52,435 nt of DNA, taken from positions 1 through 52,435 of the IMG/VR virus record IMGVR_UViG_3300049846_000543. One strand, 5' to 3'. Shown one piece after another: positions 21,600 to 29,295 of the stretch. The stretch is from a virus. The number at the start of each line of letters is the position of its first letter. Within the stretch, counting starts at the first letter, position 1. Below the pieces are notes generated by a model. It worked only from the letters and a program-made list of their open reading frames with translations, did not search any database and was not told where the DNA came from. The position numbers and the translations under genes are program-made.

Positions 21600-21845
21600 A
21601 TGATAGATAAATGCAAAGATGTAAAATGGAGTACAACCGAGTTTTCTCAGAAAGTTCGGCCTGTGCTAAGAACAGGATCTCTCGTTTGGGATCCTAAGAT
21701 GGGAGAAGGACACGTTTTAGTAGCACAGGAAAAAGTCGTTTATTGGGTAGAGCCCGATATTATTTGGCTTTGTGAATGCGGACATTGGGACTGGCAAGAT
21801 CATCACACCTATTTTGATTCGAAGGACAGTAACAGATATGGTTAA
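21600..21845 (+). CDS. Hypothetical protein with WD/CxC motif
   Basis: 81 residues. Beta-rich centre (GSLVWDPKMGEGHVLVAQEKVVYWVEPD) and a C-terminal LCECGHWDWQDHH, a possible metal site. Begins one base after the tRNA-Leu 3' end without its own strong ribosome site. The stop overlaps the next start by 8 bases. Not recognised. Confidence 0.6.
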   Translation: MIDKCKDVKWSTTEFSQKVRPVLRTGSLVWDPKMGEGHVLVAQEKVVYWVEPDIIWLCECGHWDWQDHHTYFDSKDSNRYG

Positions 21846-21927
21846 ATACGCAATATTTATAGGACTACTTATAGCAGTCTGGATACCAATAGTATTCCTA
21901 CTGGTAGTCTTCGCAAAAATAGCATAA
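21838..21927 (+). CDS. 29-residue membrane peptide
   Basis: 29 residues, nearly all hydrophobic (MVKYAIFIGLLIAVW then IPIVFLLVVFAKIA): one transmembrane helix with a basic residue at each end. ATG 21838 overlaps the preceding gene by 8 bases. It is the last rightward gene before the terminators. A pinholin-like or regulatory membrane peptide is possible. Confidence 0.5.
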   Translation: MVKYAIFIGLLIAVWIPIVFLLVVFAKIA

Positions 21928-21930
21928 AAA

Positions 21931-21963
21931 GAGGGCCAGTCCCAGGAGTAAAGACTGGCCCTC
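21931..21963 (-). terminator. Terminator of the leftward late operon
   Basis: GAGGGCCAGTC (21931-21941) pairs perfectly with 21953-21963 (11 bp, 11-base loop). Reading leftward the stem is followed by TTTTT (the AAAAA at 21926-21930), a good intrinsic terminator for the late transcripts. Confidence 0.8.
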
Positions 21964-21966
21964 GTA

Positions 21967-22002
21967 CCATTCAGCACGGCCCTTATGCTGAATGGATCTT
22001 TT
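21967..22002 (+). terminator. Terminator of the rightward early operon
   Basis: CCATTCAGCA (21967-21976) pairs perfectly with 21986-21995, followed by ATCTTTT (21996-22002). Oriented for rightward transcripts, so the two convergent halves of the genome have back-to-back terminators. 21928-22012 contains nothing else. Confidence 0.8.
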
Positions 22003-22012
22003 AATGCTAAAC

Positions 22013-22204
22013 TTAGCTAGGCTTAACTCCTGACTTTGCAATACCCCTAGCTACTGCATAACCGAATGTTACGCCTCCCATTATCCAAGTGGAATATTTG
22101 TTTGGAACAAAGTCCCAAATCCCCACAAGGTTGAGGAACTGCATAACCTGAACATAGATCATCACCCAAAACTCAGTGGTGTGCTGACCAGGCTTAGTTT
22201 CCAT
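22013..22204 (-). CDS. Holin-like membrane protein
   Basis: 63 residues. TTEFWVMIYVQVMQFLNLVG and STWIMGGVTFGYAVARGIA form two likely membrane segments joined by WDFVPNKYS, with a basic tail (KSGVKPS), the layout of small holin-type proteins found downstream of endolysins in actinophages. AGGAGGA precedes a double ATG; the second (22204) is better spaced. It is the last gene of the leftward operon. Confidence 0.7.
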   Translation of the reverse strand: METKPGQHTTEFWVMIYVQVMQFLNLVGIWDFVPNKYSTWIMGGVTFGYAVARGIAKSGVKPS

Positions 22205-22212
22205 CATTCCTC

Positions 22213-22986
22213 CTAGAGCGAATAGTGAATATAACTATTGATGTCTTTACGATAGTCGTATGGTAAATACTTCATTGGATACGAACCCATCGAAAGAACA
22301 TCACCATCTCCTACATACAGGGCCACGTGTGTAGGAGAACCTGTTGGAAACCCGGCTTTGTGACCGGATGCAAAACCGTAGAAAATCATATCTCCAGGTT
22401 CCAAGTCACGGAAGTTTACACGTACTCCATGACTAATGAGAGTACCAGTGTATCCTAATCCGTCATAATTTCTTCCGTTGGGATCTTTCGCACCACCAGC
22501 ATAATGACAGTTGGTAACGAAAGCACTACAATCCCAACGTGTAGGAATCTGTTGAGGTTTACATAGCTGGAATGGTCTATATTGATCGTATGCTATTTTA
22601 CTACGATTCCCATACCAGTAGAAAGCAGCTTTAATTACTTTGTCTCGCACTGTGAGTGCGGGATGATCTTTGCAGTAATTAGCTGCTAACCATATAGCGT
22701 AATCATCGAATGCCCACTCATCAGTAGTGGGCTTTTTGCGCTGCTCTAAAGCCTCATGGGTCGCTTTATCAATCTCCCCTGTTGTGGGGAGTTTCATAAT
22801 TAACTGTGCACCTTTAATAGCAGCTACAAAACGATCACCATAGAAGGAACTAAAGCCTCTTATAGGTTGATCATATATAGAAGGAAAAGCACGACTTACT
22901 GCACGTTTGTGTGCAATGATGTCTTGCCCTCTCATTCCCTTCTTGAGAGTGCCTCTACAAAATTGTACGTTAGGTGCTTTACTCAT
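22213..22986 (-). CDS. Endolysin (peptidoglycan-binding plus NlpC/P60)
   Basis: 257 residues. Residues 12-80 look like a PG_binding_1 domain (LKKGMRGQDIIAHKRAV...ALEQ). Residues 110-257 are NlpC/P60: catalytic Cys153 in WDCSAFV, His220 in SPTHVALYVGDG, and DLEPGDMIFY. It cleaves stem-peptide or cross-bridge bonds of the wall at lysis. There is no signal peptide, so release needs a holin. The start overlaps an acidic mini-gene by 8 bases. Confidence 0.93.
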   Translation of the reverse strand: MSKAPNVQFCRGTLKKGMRGQDIIAHKRAVSRAFPSIYDQPIRGFSSFYGDRFVAAIKGAQLIMKLPTTGEIDKATHEALEQRKKPTTDEWAFDDYAIWLAANYCKDHPALTVRDKVIKAAFYWYGNRSKIAYDQYRPFQLCKPQQIPTRWDCSAFVTNCHYAGGAKDPNGRNYDGLGYTGTLISHGVRVNFRDLEPGDMIFYGFASGHKAGFPTGSPTHVALYVGDGDVLSMGSYPMKYLPYDYRKDINSYIHYSL

Positions 22987-23077
22987 CTTCGTGATCCGAT
23001 GGTACTACTGACTCGTCTTCATCTTCGTCGTCATCTTCATAATCATCATGAACGGGCTCGTCTTCGTCGTGTTCCAT
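22979..23077 (-). CDS. 32-residue highly acidic peptide
   Basis: 32 residues, of which about 20 are Asp or Glu. The AAGGGG ribosome site lies in the last codons of the preceding gene and is well spaced for ATG 23077; the end overlaps the endolysin start by 8 bases. It may act mainly as a leader peptide for coupling, as an inhibitor of the basic endolysin, or as a DNA mimic. Too short for homology. Confidence 0.55.
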   Translation of the reverse strand: MEHDEDEPVHDDYEDDDEDEDESVVPSDHEDE

Positions 23078-23078
23078 T

Positions 23079-23453
23079 TTAACCCCTTAATGTACTTTCT
23101 ACGATTTTCTCTAGTTTTCGTCTTGAAATTAATTCATTTAATACTAAGAAACATATTACAATTTCTGCTACCATAAATGATATAACAAATAGTATATGAT
23201 GCCAGTGTAAATCTCTTGATTCAGCATTAACTACAGTTAAAGCTAAAGCTACAAAACATAACTGAACAGTTATAAAACCAAAAGATTTGATAATTGAAGC
23301 AGCAGAAATGACGTGTAAAGCTTGATTATTAAGAGATAAAACAGCTTTGTAATTTTTCCAAGAACTAATTAATTCAAAGATAGATAGAAAGAATGTAACT
23401 AGTACTATACCTAAAAACACAATTACTAACTTAGTAGTCATATCGGCTATCAC
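23079..23453 (-). CDS. Three-span membrane protein
   Basis: 124 residues with hydrophobic segments at about 8-26 (LVIVFLGIVLVTFFLSIF), 48-75 (ISAASIIKSFGFITVQLCFVALALTV) and 85-105 (HILFVISFMVAEIVICFLVL); charged C-terminus. The lysis-block location suggests an accessory holin or spanin-like membrane protein, but the family is not recognised. GTG 23453 overlaps the preceding stop (GTGA); ATG 23441 is an alternative. Confidence 0.65.
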   Translation of the reverse strand: MIADMTTKLVIVFLGIVLVTFFLSIFELISSWKNYKAVLSLNNQALHVISAASIIKSFGFITVQLCFVALALTVVNAESRDLHWHHILFVISFMVAEIVICFLVLNELISRRKLEKIVESTLRG

Positions 23454-23602
23454 GTCTGTGCTCTTTTCTGGATAGCCACAGTAGTCTCAATAGATTTTAA
23501 TTCAGCTTCAACCATTAACTGACGTTTCTTTAGATCAGTCTGATCAGATGATCTTTCTTGTTTCTTATCCTTTTTTGTAAATGGTATTTTAAGAGCCATT
23601 AG
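23450..23602 (-). CDS. Small basic hypothetical protein
   Basis: 50 residues from ATG 23602, which has GGAGGGCAC upstream. Lys/Arg/Gln-rich, helical, with no membrane span. Overlaps the holin-like gene by 14 bases and the membrane-protein gene by 4. An upstream in-frame start at 23650 lies wholly in the preceding gene. Unknown role in the lysis block. Confidence 0.55.
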   Translation of the reverse strand, partial: LMALKIPFTKKDKKQERSSDQTDLKKRQLMVEAELKSIETTVAIQKRAQT

Positions 23603-23819
23603 TGGTGCCCTCCACAACTTCTCTGGCAATCTTGACTGAACGTTCAGCAAGATGTGTTCCTCCCATTGCTAGACTTTTCCATTCATCTCTGTCTCTTACA
23701 ACCTCCTTGTAGTGCCAACCAAATACCCACCATCTACGAAAACCTCCAATAAGAGCAAAGATCAGTAATCCTGTGATTCCTCCTGCTCTTATTAGCTCGA
23801 GAATCTCTTGTGGATTCAT
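23589..23819 (-). CDS. Holin-like single-span membrane protein
   Basis: 76 residues. A hydrophobic segment GGITGLLIFALIGGF (13-27) is followed by RRWWVFGWHYKEVVRDRDEW. This N-terminal span with a WWVFG-type basic turn and acidic helix is typical of a small holin-type family in actinophages. It overlaps the fibre gene's end by 4 bases. Confidence 0.7.
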   Translation of the reverse strand: MNPQEILELIRAGGITGLLIFALIGGFRRWWVFGWHYKEVVRDRDEWKSLAMGGTHLAERSVKIAREVVEGTTNGS

Positions 23820-26605
23820 CTCAAAGGAACCACCTCATTGAAGATTAAAGGTCCTTCACTTAGAGCTGTATATTTTCTTATTCTAGGAACCCATTCTTCT
23901 CCAAAATTTACATTAAAACCATCTATACATAAATATAGATTATTCTCAAAACCTCTTAGAAATGGAGTGAAATCACTACCTATAATAGCACCATCATTAG
24001 GTGCATATACCCAGGGCTGTTCTGGATTGCCTGGTTTATATTGAGTTATAGTATAATCACCGTTAACGTTAAACGTCATCAGTGAAACAAATTCTTTACC
24101 ATTCTTAGTTTTGACATACATAGGAGTCCAGGAATCCCAATCTTCTATTTGGCAAGGATCTCCTTGATACGGTTCCCAACCATCTCCAGTAGCATTGAGT
24201 TTAGCAACAATAATAGGATTATGCACATAAGTAGTAGGATTTTCCCAGACTTGAATTAATGCAATTGGTCTTTGTCCATCATTTCCAAGCCAACAACCCT
24301 GCGCTGTTGCATAAACATTTGTACTTCCTATAGTTGTTGTATTTTTATAAGGAAAATCTATTCCAGCGTTATTCCAGTCTATTGCATGCCATACTAAAGG
24401 AGTAGACCAACCGCTTCCATTATATTCTGAATAATAAAAGATTACTTCATCTGAAGTATGTGGAGGTACATCATGTGTCGCAACAGTGAACAAACTTGGA
24501 TGATCTGATAAACCATCATGGTGACAAAAAGTTAAACCAATATTAAAATTGCCTGGTTCAATAAAGGAAATAGACCAATAATCTGAATTCCAAGAACCTG
24601 ATGCCGGATTTGGTGGATTAATATTAACCCAAGAAGATCCGTTCCATTTCATAACAAATAATCTATCTTGACCACCGCTAGTGAAATAAGGCCAAGCAGC
24701 AATATAAGGCATACTAGCATCGCTTGAAGCATCGTGCCTACTCACTACAAAGGTAAATTCAGAGAATTTTGCCTGTTGATAATTAGGATCAAATTCTATT
24801 CCAGAGCTACTTCCTACAAAACTAGTGGTTCCAGCAGACACGTCATATTTTTTTACTCTTATTTTATGAGGGCCATTTCCTGTGTCTGTTCCAGCTTGCT
24901 CTGATTCTGCCCAAGCTATCCAAACGTCTATTCCATCTGTCGCCAAATGGCAAGGTGAAATCTTTGCACTACCCGCCGTATAAAATGTATAGACATGATC
25001 AGATAAAGGTCCTGCAACTTTTGTCCACGTAGTTCCTCCCACTAACTCCCAAAGAATAGGACCATAGTTGCATCTTGCGTTTGTGGATTCTTCAACTGTA
25101 GAAGCAAAAATTCTGCCATCATCTAGCACAACTATATCAGGAGTTGTAGAAGCTCTTTGTAGTACAACACCTGTTTTTGGAATACTTCCATCAACCTCAT
25201 TACCTAACCAACCATCATCTATTAATTCATAAGAGGTTCGAGAGGTTGTAGTACTTGTATTTATTTGAACAAAGTCTACATAATCTATGAAAAAGGTAGC
25301 ACTACTTGTTGGAATACAATAAAATGTTAAATCTTCACCATTAACTATTAATTTAGGTAGCACTCTAAATCTAATAGATTGAAAATCGCCTGAACCCCAG
25401 CTACTATCAATTCCATCTCTATATGTTAAAGGTACTTCTCTATAACTTGTATTTATTTTTCCATAGTCACAATATATTTTTCCAGGAAAAACATCTCCAC
25501 GTTTTATATTAATAAATCTTAAAAATCCACCACTTATTTTAGCTCTTATAACTAATTGATATTCTCCATTAGGAGGTAGGGCTGCCCCTCTAACATAAAA
25601 TGTTTCTGTTTCATCAGTAGGATTAGTTGCTTGTTGGAATTTTAAATCTTGAGTTGTTTGTACAATTCCAGATACGACAGAGACATCTGCATGAGGCTCG
25701 TTTGCATCATCAGCAGCTTGTACTCTATAATTTCTTCCCCAAGTATAATCGAAAGTTCCTATATTGGGAGCATCAGGTATTGGAGTTGAATCTCCTATAA
25801 TTCTAACCCAAGCAGTATAACCAGGAGGTATTAAAATTGTATAAACTCCACTACCTAAATTTGGAGCTTGATGATTAGTACCTAAAAATCCTACGCCGCC
25901 ACCCACTACATATATAAGTGGTTCATTTATATTAGTATAGACTTCAGCACCAGCATTTATATTTTCCCAATAATGACTTTTAACAATCAATCTTCTATTA
26001 AATGAATCTTCATTTTTGAAATAATACCAAGCTGTACCATCATCCGAATTTGTTAAATTTTCTTCTCCACCATCAAATGTCTCAATTGTGTAATCTCTAA
26101 CATCAACACTAATAGTTCCTTCAGCAGCAGTTAGTCTAGTTGCGCCAAAGAATGAATCATTGTTTGAAGGCGATAATTCTGTGAGTGACCAATCAAAAGA
26201 AAAGTTACCTGAAGAACCATCTCCACCCCAAGAATGAACTGTTAAGTAAAAAGTAATTTCAGGGGCAACTCTAAATGTTTTTGCGGGAGGATCATTAGTT
26301 CCATCACCTGCAAAATAAGATAAACTTCTATCCAAAAAATTGAAAGGAGGTTCACCTGATATTGCATAATAAGTATGAACGGTTACATTAAAATCACCTG
26401 ATATATCAATATCGAAATCTACTGCTTGTGCACCAGTAGTAAATTTATACCAAACAGTAGGTTCATCTAAACCATACCACCATTGTTCATCTCCTGTAGA
26501 ACCATTACCTTCCGAAGTAGCTCCAATTGTGGTTCCTGTTACAGTTCCAGAAGAACCTACTGTTAAAGTTACAGCATTAGCAATATTATCATTAGAAGGA
26601 GGCAT
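23816..26605 (-). CDS. Tail fibre / receptor-binding protein
   Basis: 929 residues. Two tandem pre-peptidase-C-like beta domains: residues 1-150 (starting PSNDNIANAVTL, with EPTVWYKFTT) and 152-290 (SPSNNDSFFGATRL, with DGTAWYYF). A beta-sandwich follows (about 300-440), and a long C-terminal part (about 455-929) repeats short beta-strand units with W, D and G that suggest a beta-propeller or sialidase-like domain (PTIV/IWYSEYNG-type strands). No catalytic signature is clear. It is the most distal of the tail genes and probably recognises surface glycans. Confidence 0.78.
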   Translation of the reverse strand: MPPSNDNIANAVTLTVGSSGTVTGTTIGATSEGNGSTGDEQWWYGLDEPTVWYKFTTGAQAVDFDIDISGDFNVTVHTYYAISGEPPFNFLDRSLSYFAGDGTNDPPAKTFRVAPEITFYLTVHSWGGDGSSGNFSFDWSLTELSPSNNDSFFGATRLTAAEGTISVDVRDYTIETFDGGEENLTNSDDGTAWYYFKNEDSFNRRLIVKSHYWENINAGAEVYTNINEPLIYVVGGGVGFLGTNHQAPNLGSGVYTILIPPGYTAWVRIIGDSTPIPDAPNIGTFDYTWGRNYRVQAADDANEPHADVSVVSGIVQTTQDLKFQQATNPTDETETFYVRGAALPPNGEYQLVIRAKISGGFLRFINIKRGDVFPGKIYCDYGKINTSYREVPLTYRDGIDSSWGSGDFQSIRFRVLPKLIVNGEDLTFYCIPTSSATFFIDYVDFVQINTSTTTSRTSYELIDDGWLGNEVDGSIPKTGVVLQRASTTPDIVVLDDGRIFASTVEESTNARCNYGPILWELVGGTTWTKVAGPLSDHVYTFYTAGSAKISPCHLATDGIDVWIAWAESEQAGTDTGNGPHKIRVKKYDVSAGTTSFVGSSSGIEFDPNYQQAKFSEFTFVVSRHDASSDASMPYIAAWPYFTSGGQDRLFVMKWNGSSWVNINPPNPASGSWNSDYWSISFIEPGNFNIGLTFCHHDGLSDHPSLFTVATHDVPPHTSDEVIFYYSEYNGSGWSTPLVWHAIDWNNAGIDFPYKNTTTIGSTNVYATAQGCWLGNDGQRPIALIQVWENPTTYVHNPIIVAKLNATGDGWEPYQGDPCQIEDWDSWTPMYVKTKNGKEFVSLMTFNVNGDYTITQYKPGNPEQPWVYAPNDGAIIGSDFTPFLRGFENNLYLCIDGFNVNFGEEWVPRIRKYTALSEGPLIFNEVVPLR

Positions 26606-26986
26606 CTAGAATACCACCGTGACAGATCCGTTGGTAGAACCTAAAATAAGTACTGCGGGTGTAATTGATGCTCCTGAGTAAACCCACCCATGAACAGGAA
26701 CGTCTGCATCAGGCCAGAAAGGCTCTAATAGATAATACGCAATTGTGCCGCTTGTTCCACCAGTAAGAGCCCCACGCACATGTAACATATCTCTAGCAAA
26801 TTCTCTATATTGATGCTTATGATATGGAGCACCTTGATGAGCCCAAGAATTAATCAAAGTTGGTGTAACCCATACTTTTGAAAGCTTCTCATTCTGAAGC
26901 TTGATAATATCTCGAGTATTACGATTAGACTTCTCAGGAATCCAATCGTAGAAATCTTTACTCTCGGGTTCTGTAAATTTAGCCAT
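26606..26986 (-). CDS. Minor tail / baseplate protein
   Basis: 126 residues. An N-terminal helical segment (PEKSNRNTRDIIKLQNEKLS) precedes a beta-rich C-terminus (VPVHGWVYSGASITPAVLILGSTNGSVTVVF in two runs), like adaptor proteins between the baseplate hub and a fibre. The ATG overlaps the preceding stop (TAATG). Function assigned by position. Confidence 0.65.
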   Translation of the reverse strand: MAKFTEPESKDFYDWIPEKSNRNTRDIIKLQNEKLSKVWVTPTLINSWAHQGAPYHKHQYREFARDMLHVRGALTGGTSGTIAYYLLEPFWPDADVPVHGWVYSGASITPAVLILGSTNGSVTVVF

Positions 26987-28107
26987 TAGTAGATCTGATC
27001 CAGTGTAAACTTACAAGTCCAGTTACCTTCAGTGTTAGATAATTCTTGAGACGCGATAATGTAAGGTGCATCTACTTTGTGATAAGGCATAAACATATCT
27101 TCACTATCTACATACACAACGCGCCCACAATGATTGTAGAACCCCACAGTCTCATCAAATGGATCCATGCGATCAGGTAAAATTGTGATTGTGTTCTTCT
27201 TTTGTGGGTTACTGTGGTATCCACCAATATCATTAGTTGCTTGCTGAGCTGCAAAATTAGTACGGATCGTTTCATTGAAAGATACGATCTCTAACCATTT
27301 TCTAAATTGCGCTCTAGACGGAGCATAGCTATAATACTTAGGAGTCGCAGCAGTAGGCATTCCTACTGTAGCAGTTGCTAAAGGACCTTCATTAGCCCAA
27401 TCAATATCTAAAAGACCATTTACATAACTAGGTGCGAAGATCGCAATAGGAACCGCGCTTTCGACTGTAGAACGTTTCGGAGAAAAGCATCTAACTGTTT
27501 TGTCCCAATCACAAACAAAATCGAAACCGTAAGGTTCAGCTAGATTACCTATTGATCTAAATTGGTCAATAACATTGGTAGTGTCACCAACCATTACTGA
27601 GTAGCTAACAGAGTTTAACCAGCCAGAACCACTAAATGATGGTATAAGATGAATTGTCTGACTGGTACCATCATACATTCCTGCAAGAAGTTGTGTAAGA
27701 ACTGTTTGCTGACTTTGGTTAACCCAATACTTAATGATATCTGTTTCAGTCCAAGTACTAGGATTAATGGCATAACCAGCAAAGTGGTAAGGCTGTTCAA
27801 GCCATGCTAACCAATCCACTCCCTTAATTGTTACAAAATCTTCGCGAGTCTTTAATCCTATAGGAGCACAAATTCCTCCCTGAATAGGATCGAAGGTGAG
27901 TCCACCATCAGTAGAGATTTTGTAGATGAAGTCTGTTCGACGTGGAGCGAAAAGATCTCTTGCGAGCTTAGGATCTGACAATGCGATCTTGCATTCATTG
28001 TCTCCAATATCACTACGTCGATAAGTTATTGTAATGTCATTTGGCTCGAAAGTCTCGAGAATCATTCCATCATGATCTTTGATATCGAGCCAAACTGATA
28101 CTGCCAT
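26986..28107 (-). CDS. Baseplate hub / Tal-like tail protein
   Basis: 373 residues. EPNDITITYRRSDIGDNECKI resembles the opening of siphophage hub proteins (Gp37/Siphovirus ReqiPepy6-like). The N-terminus resembles that of Dit/Tal, followed by an insertion-rich middle and GFDFVCDWDKTVRCFSPKR. It would form the tail tip with the Dit-like protein at 28822. The two small genes 28109-28822 separate it from Dit, which is unusual. Confidence 0.7.
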   Translation of the reverse strand: MAVSVWLDIKDHDGMILETFEPNDITITYRRSDIGDNECKIALSDPKLARDLFAPRRTDFIYKISTDGGLTFDPIQGGICAPIGLKTREDFVTIKGVDWLAWLEQPYHFAGYAINPSTWTETDIIKYWVNQSQQTVLTQLLAGMYDGTSQTIHLIPSFSGSGWLNSVSYSVMVGDTTNVIDQFRSIGNLAEPYGFDFVCDWDKTVRCFSPKRSTVESAVPIAIFAPSYVNGLLDIDWANEGPLATATVGMPTAATPKYYSYAPSRAQFRKWLEIVSFNETIRTNFAAQQATNDIGGYHSNPQKKNTITILPDRMDPFDETVGFYNHCGRVVYVDSEDMFMPYHKVDAPYIIASQELSNTEGNWTCKFTLDQIY

Positions 28108-28108
28108 T

Positions 28109-28417
28109 TTACGTCTCTACAAGTTGGACGTCAATAGGACCTAGTTTGACTACTTCTGAACCTACAGTAAATCCCACAAACAGACGATAATGTCCTGCTG
28201 GTAATAGTCCACCAGGGCCGCCTGAAGAAGTATCTACAAGAGGATTAATTCTCATTGCTACAGCAGTCGTACTTGCGTTGTTATACACGTAAGAGTTGTC
28301 ATCCTTCTGAAACCAAAATTTTGGAGATGCTCCAGAAAGATCAGTAACAGCACTAGTACGATCTACGATATCAACAGGTACTATCTCCTTAGTACCAACA
28401 GTGAGTTTAACAGCCAT
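28109..28417 (-). CDS. BppU-like beta-sandwich protein (paralogue of 42712-43014)
   Basis: 102 residues. The pattern VPVDIVDRTSAVTDLSGASPKFWF...GHYRLFVGF...VKLGPIDV resembles the N-terminal domain of lactococcal phage BppU, which anchors fibres to a baseplate. It is clearly related to the product of 42712-43014: both share P(V/I).(I/V).D......L.GA, NAS..., PL.DT, G.Y.L...F and LGP. In both places it follows a gene with 18-residue repeats. Confidence 0.75.
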   Translation of the reverse strand: MAVKLTVGTKEIVPVDIVDRTSAVTDLSGASPKFWFQKDDNSYVYNNASTTAVAMRINPLVDTSSGGPGGLLPAGHYRLFVGFTVGSEVVKLGPIDVQLVET

Positions 28418-28420
28418 ACG

Positions 28421-28822
28421 TTATAACCTACCTCTCACTACATACTTAAATCTTTGAGTAACAGCTAATGACCATTTACCTGCTTCTGTATGGAACCACT
28501 TACGAGAACATTCCAATTCATCCCAAGCACTAGCTCCGAACCTTTCTAGGAAAACTACAACTGCATTAGAACTCGTAGCTTTTAATATTCGTATAGGTGA
28601 TCTAAGCAGACTTGTAGAATTCGTAGCAGTAGCTTTAAGTGTCCTTATTGGTGAAGACACTTTCTTAGGAATTGTAGTTGAAATGGCTGTTAGAATTCTT
28701 ATAGGCATTGCAACTTTAGAAGGTACTGCTGTAGCTACTGCTGTAAGTACCTTATTAGGCATACTAACGTAAGAAGCTGTACCTGTGCCGGTACAGCTTA
28801 ATGTAGCGTTTTGAGTAGCCAT
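28421..28822 (-). CDS. Short 18-residue-repeat protein
   Basis: 133 residues. Four to five repeats of 18 residues (SMPNKVLTAVATAVPSKV, AMPIRILTAISTTIPKKV, SSPIRTLKATATNSTSLL, then RSPIRILKATSSN) match the unit of the 928-residue protein at 43017-45803. The C-terminal 45 residues (FGASAWDELECSRKWFHTEA and a basic end) are a separate domain. It lies between the Dit-like and Tal-like genes; a fibre or adaptor in the baseplate is inferred. Confidence 0.78.
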   Translation of the reverse strand: MATQNATLSCTGTGTASYVSMPNKVLTAVATAVPSKVAMPIRILTAISTTIPKKVSSPIRTLKATATNSTSLLRSPIRILKATSSNAVVVFLERFGASAWDELECSRKWFHTEAGKWSLAVTQRFKYVVRGRL

Positions 28823-29295
28823 TAGATTACGACATAAGAGTTATCTGACACTTTACGCCAATAGCCTTCTCTACATTCAAAGGTTAAATCAAATTGTTGG
28901 ACTGTAGGAGAACCACTAGCTGTAAGTGCTCCTAGATTTTGTTCAAGAACACACAAAGCGTAATACTGAGTCGCGTCACCATCTACGGTAAGAACGAATT
29001 TAACATGATCGAACTCAGTGTTACTTTGTGGTGGTACTACCTTCTGAAGCAAAGCCTTTCTTTTAGTCCAGAAGGATGAAGTAGTATCTGCTAGAATTTC
29101 ACCCTTTAGATTTATTGGCATATACTCAACATCTTGATATGTCTTCCATCTACCAGGACCTTGACTTTTTCTAGCAGTCATACCATTAGTAACATATTCC
29201 CAATCAAAGTGTTGGATTGGATAATTAAGATCATCAAGTTCTAGTGAGCTCGAGAAATTATCGTGAACTCCGTAGATATAAAGGCTAGTAATCAT
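28822..29295 (-). CDS. Distal tail protein (Dit-like)
   Basis: 157 residues. FDWEYVTNGMTARKSQGPGRWKTYQDVEYMPINLKGEI and a C-terminal QFDLTFECREGYW are typical of the phage Dit/SPP1 gp19.1 N-terminal ring domain. Directly downstream of the tape measure gene (ATGA overlap), its standard place. The carbohydrate-binding C-terminal domain of larger Dits is absent. Confidence 0.78.
   Translation of the reverse strand: MITSLYIYGVHDNFSSSLELDDLNYPIQHFDWEYVTNGMTARKSQGPGRWKTYQDVEYMPINLKGEILADTTSSFWTKRKALLQKVVPPQSNTEFDHVKFVLTVDGDATQYYALCVLEQNLGALTASGSPTVQQFDLTFECREGYWRKVSDNSYVVI

Noticed and set aside
22780-22800. CTCCCC...GGGGAG hairpin within the endolysin gene.
   Set aside because: Short, intragenic, and with no sign of function.
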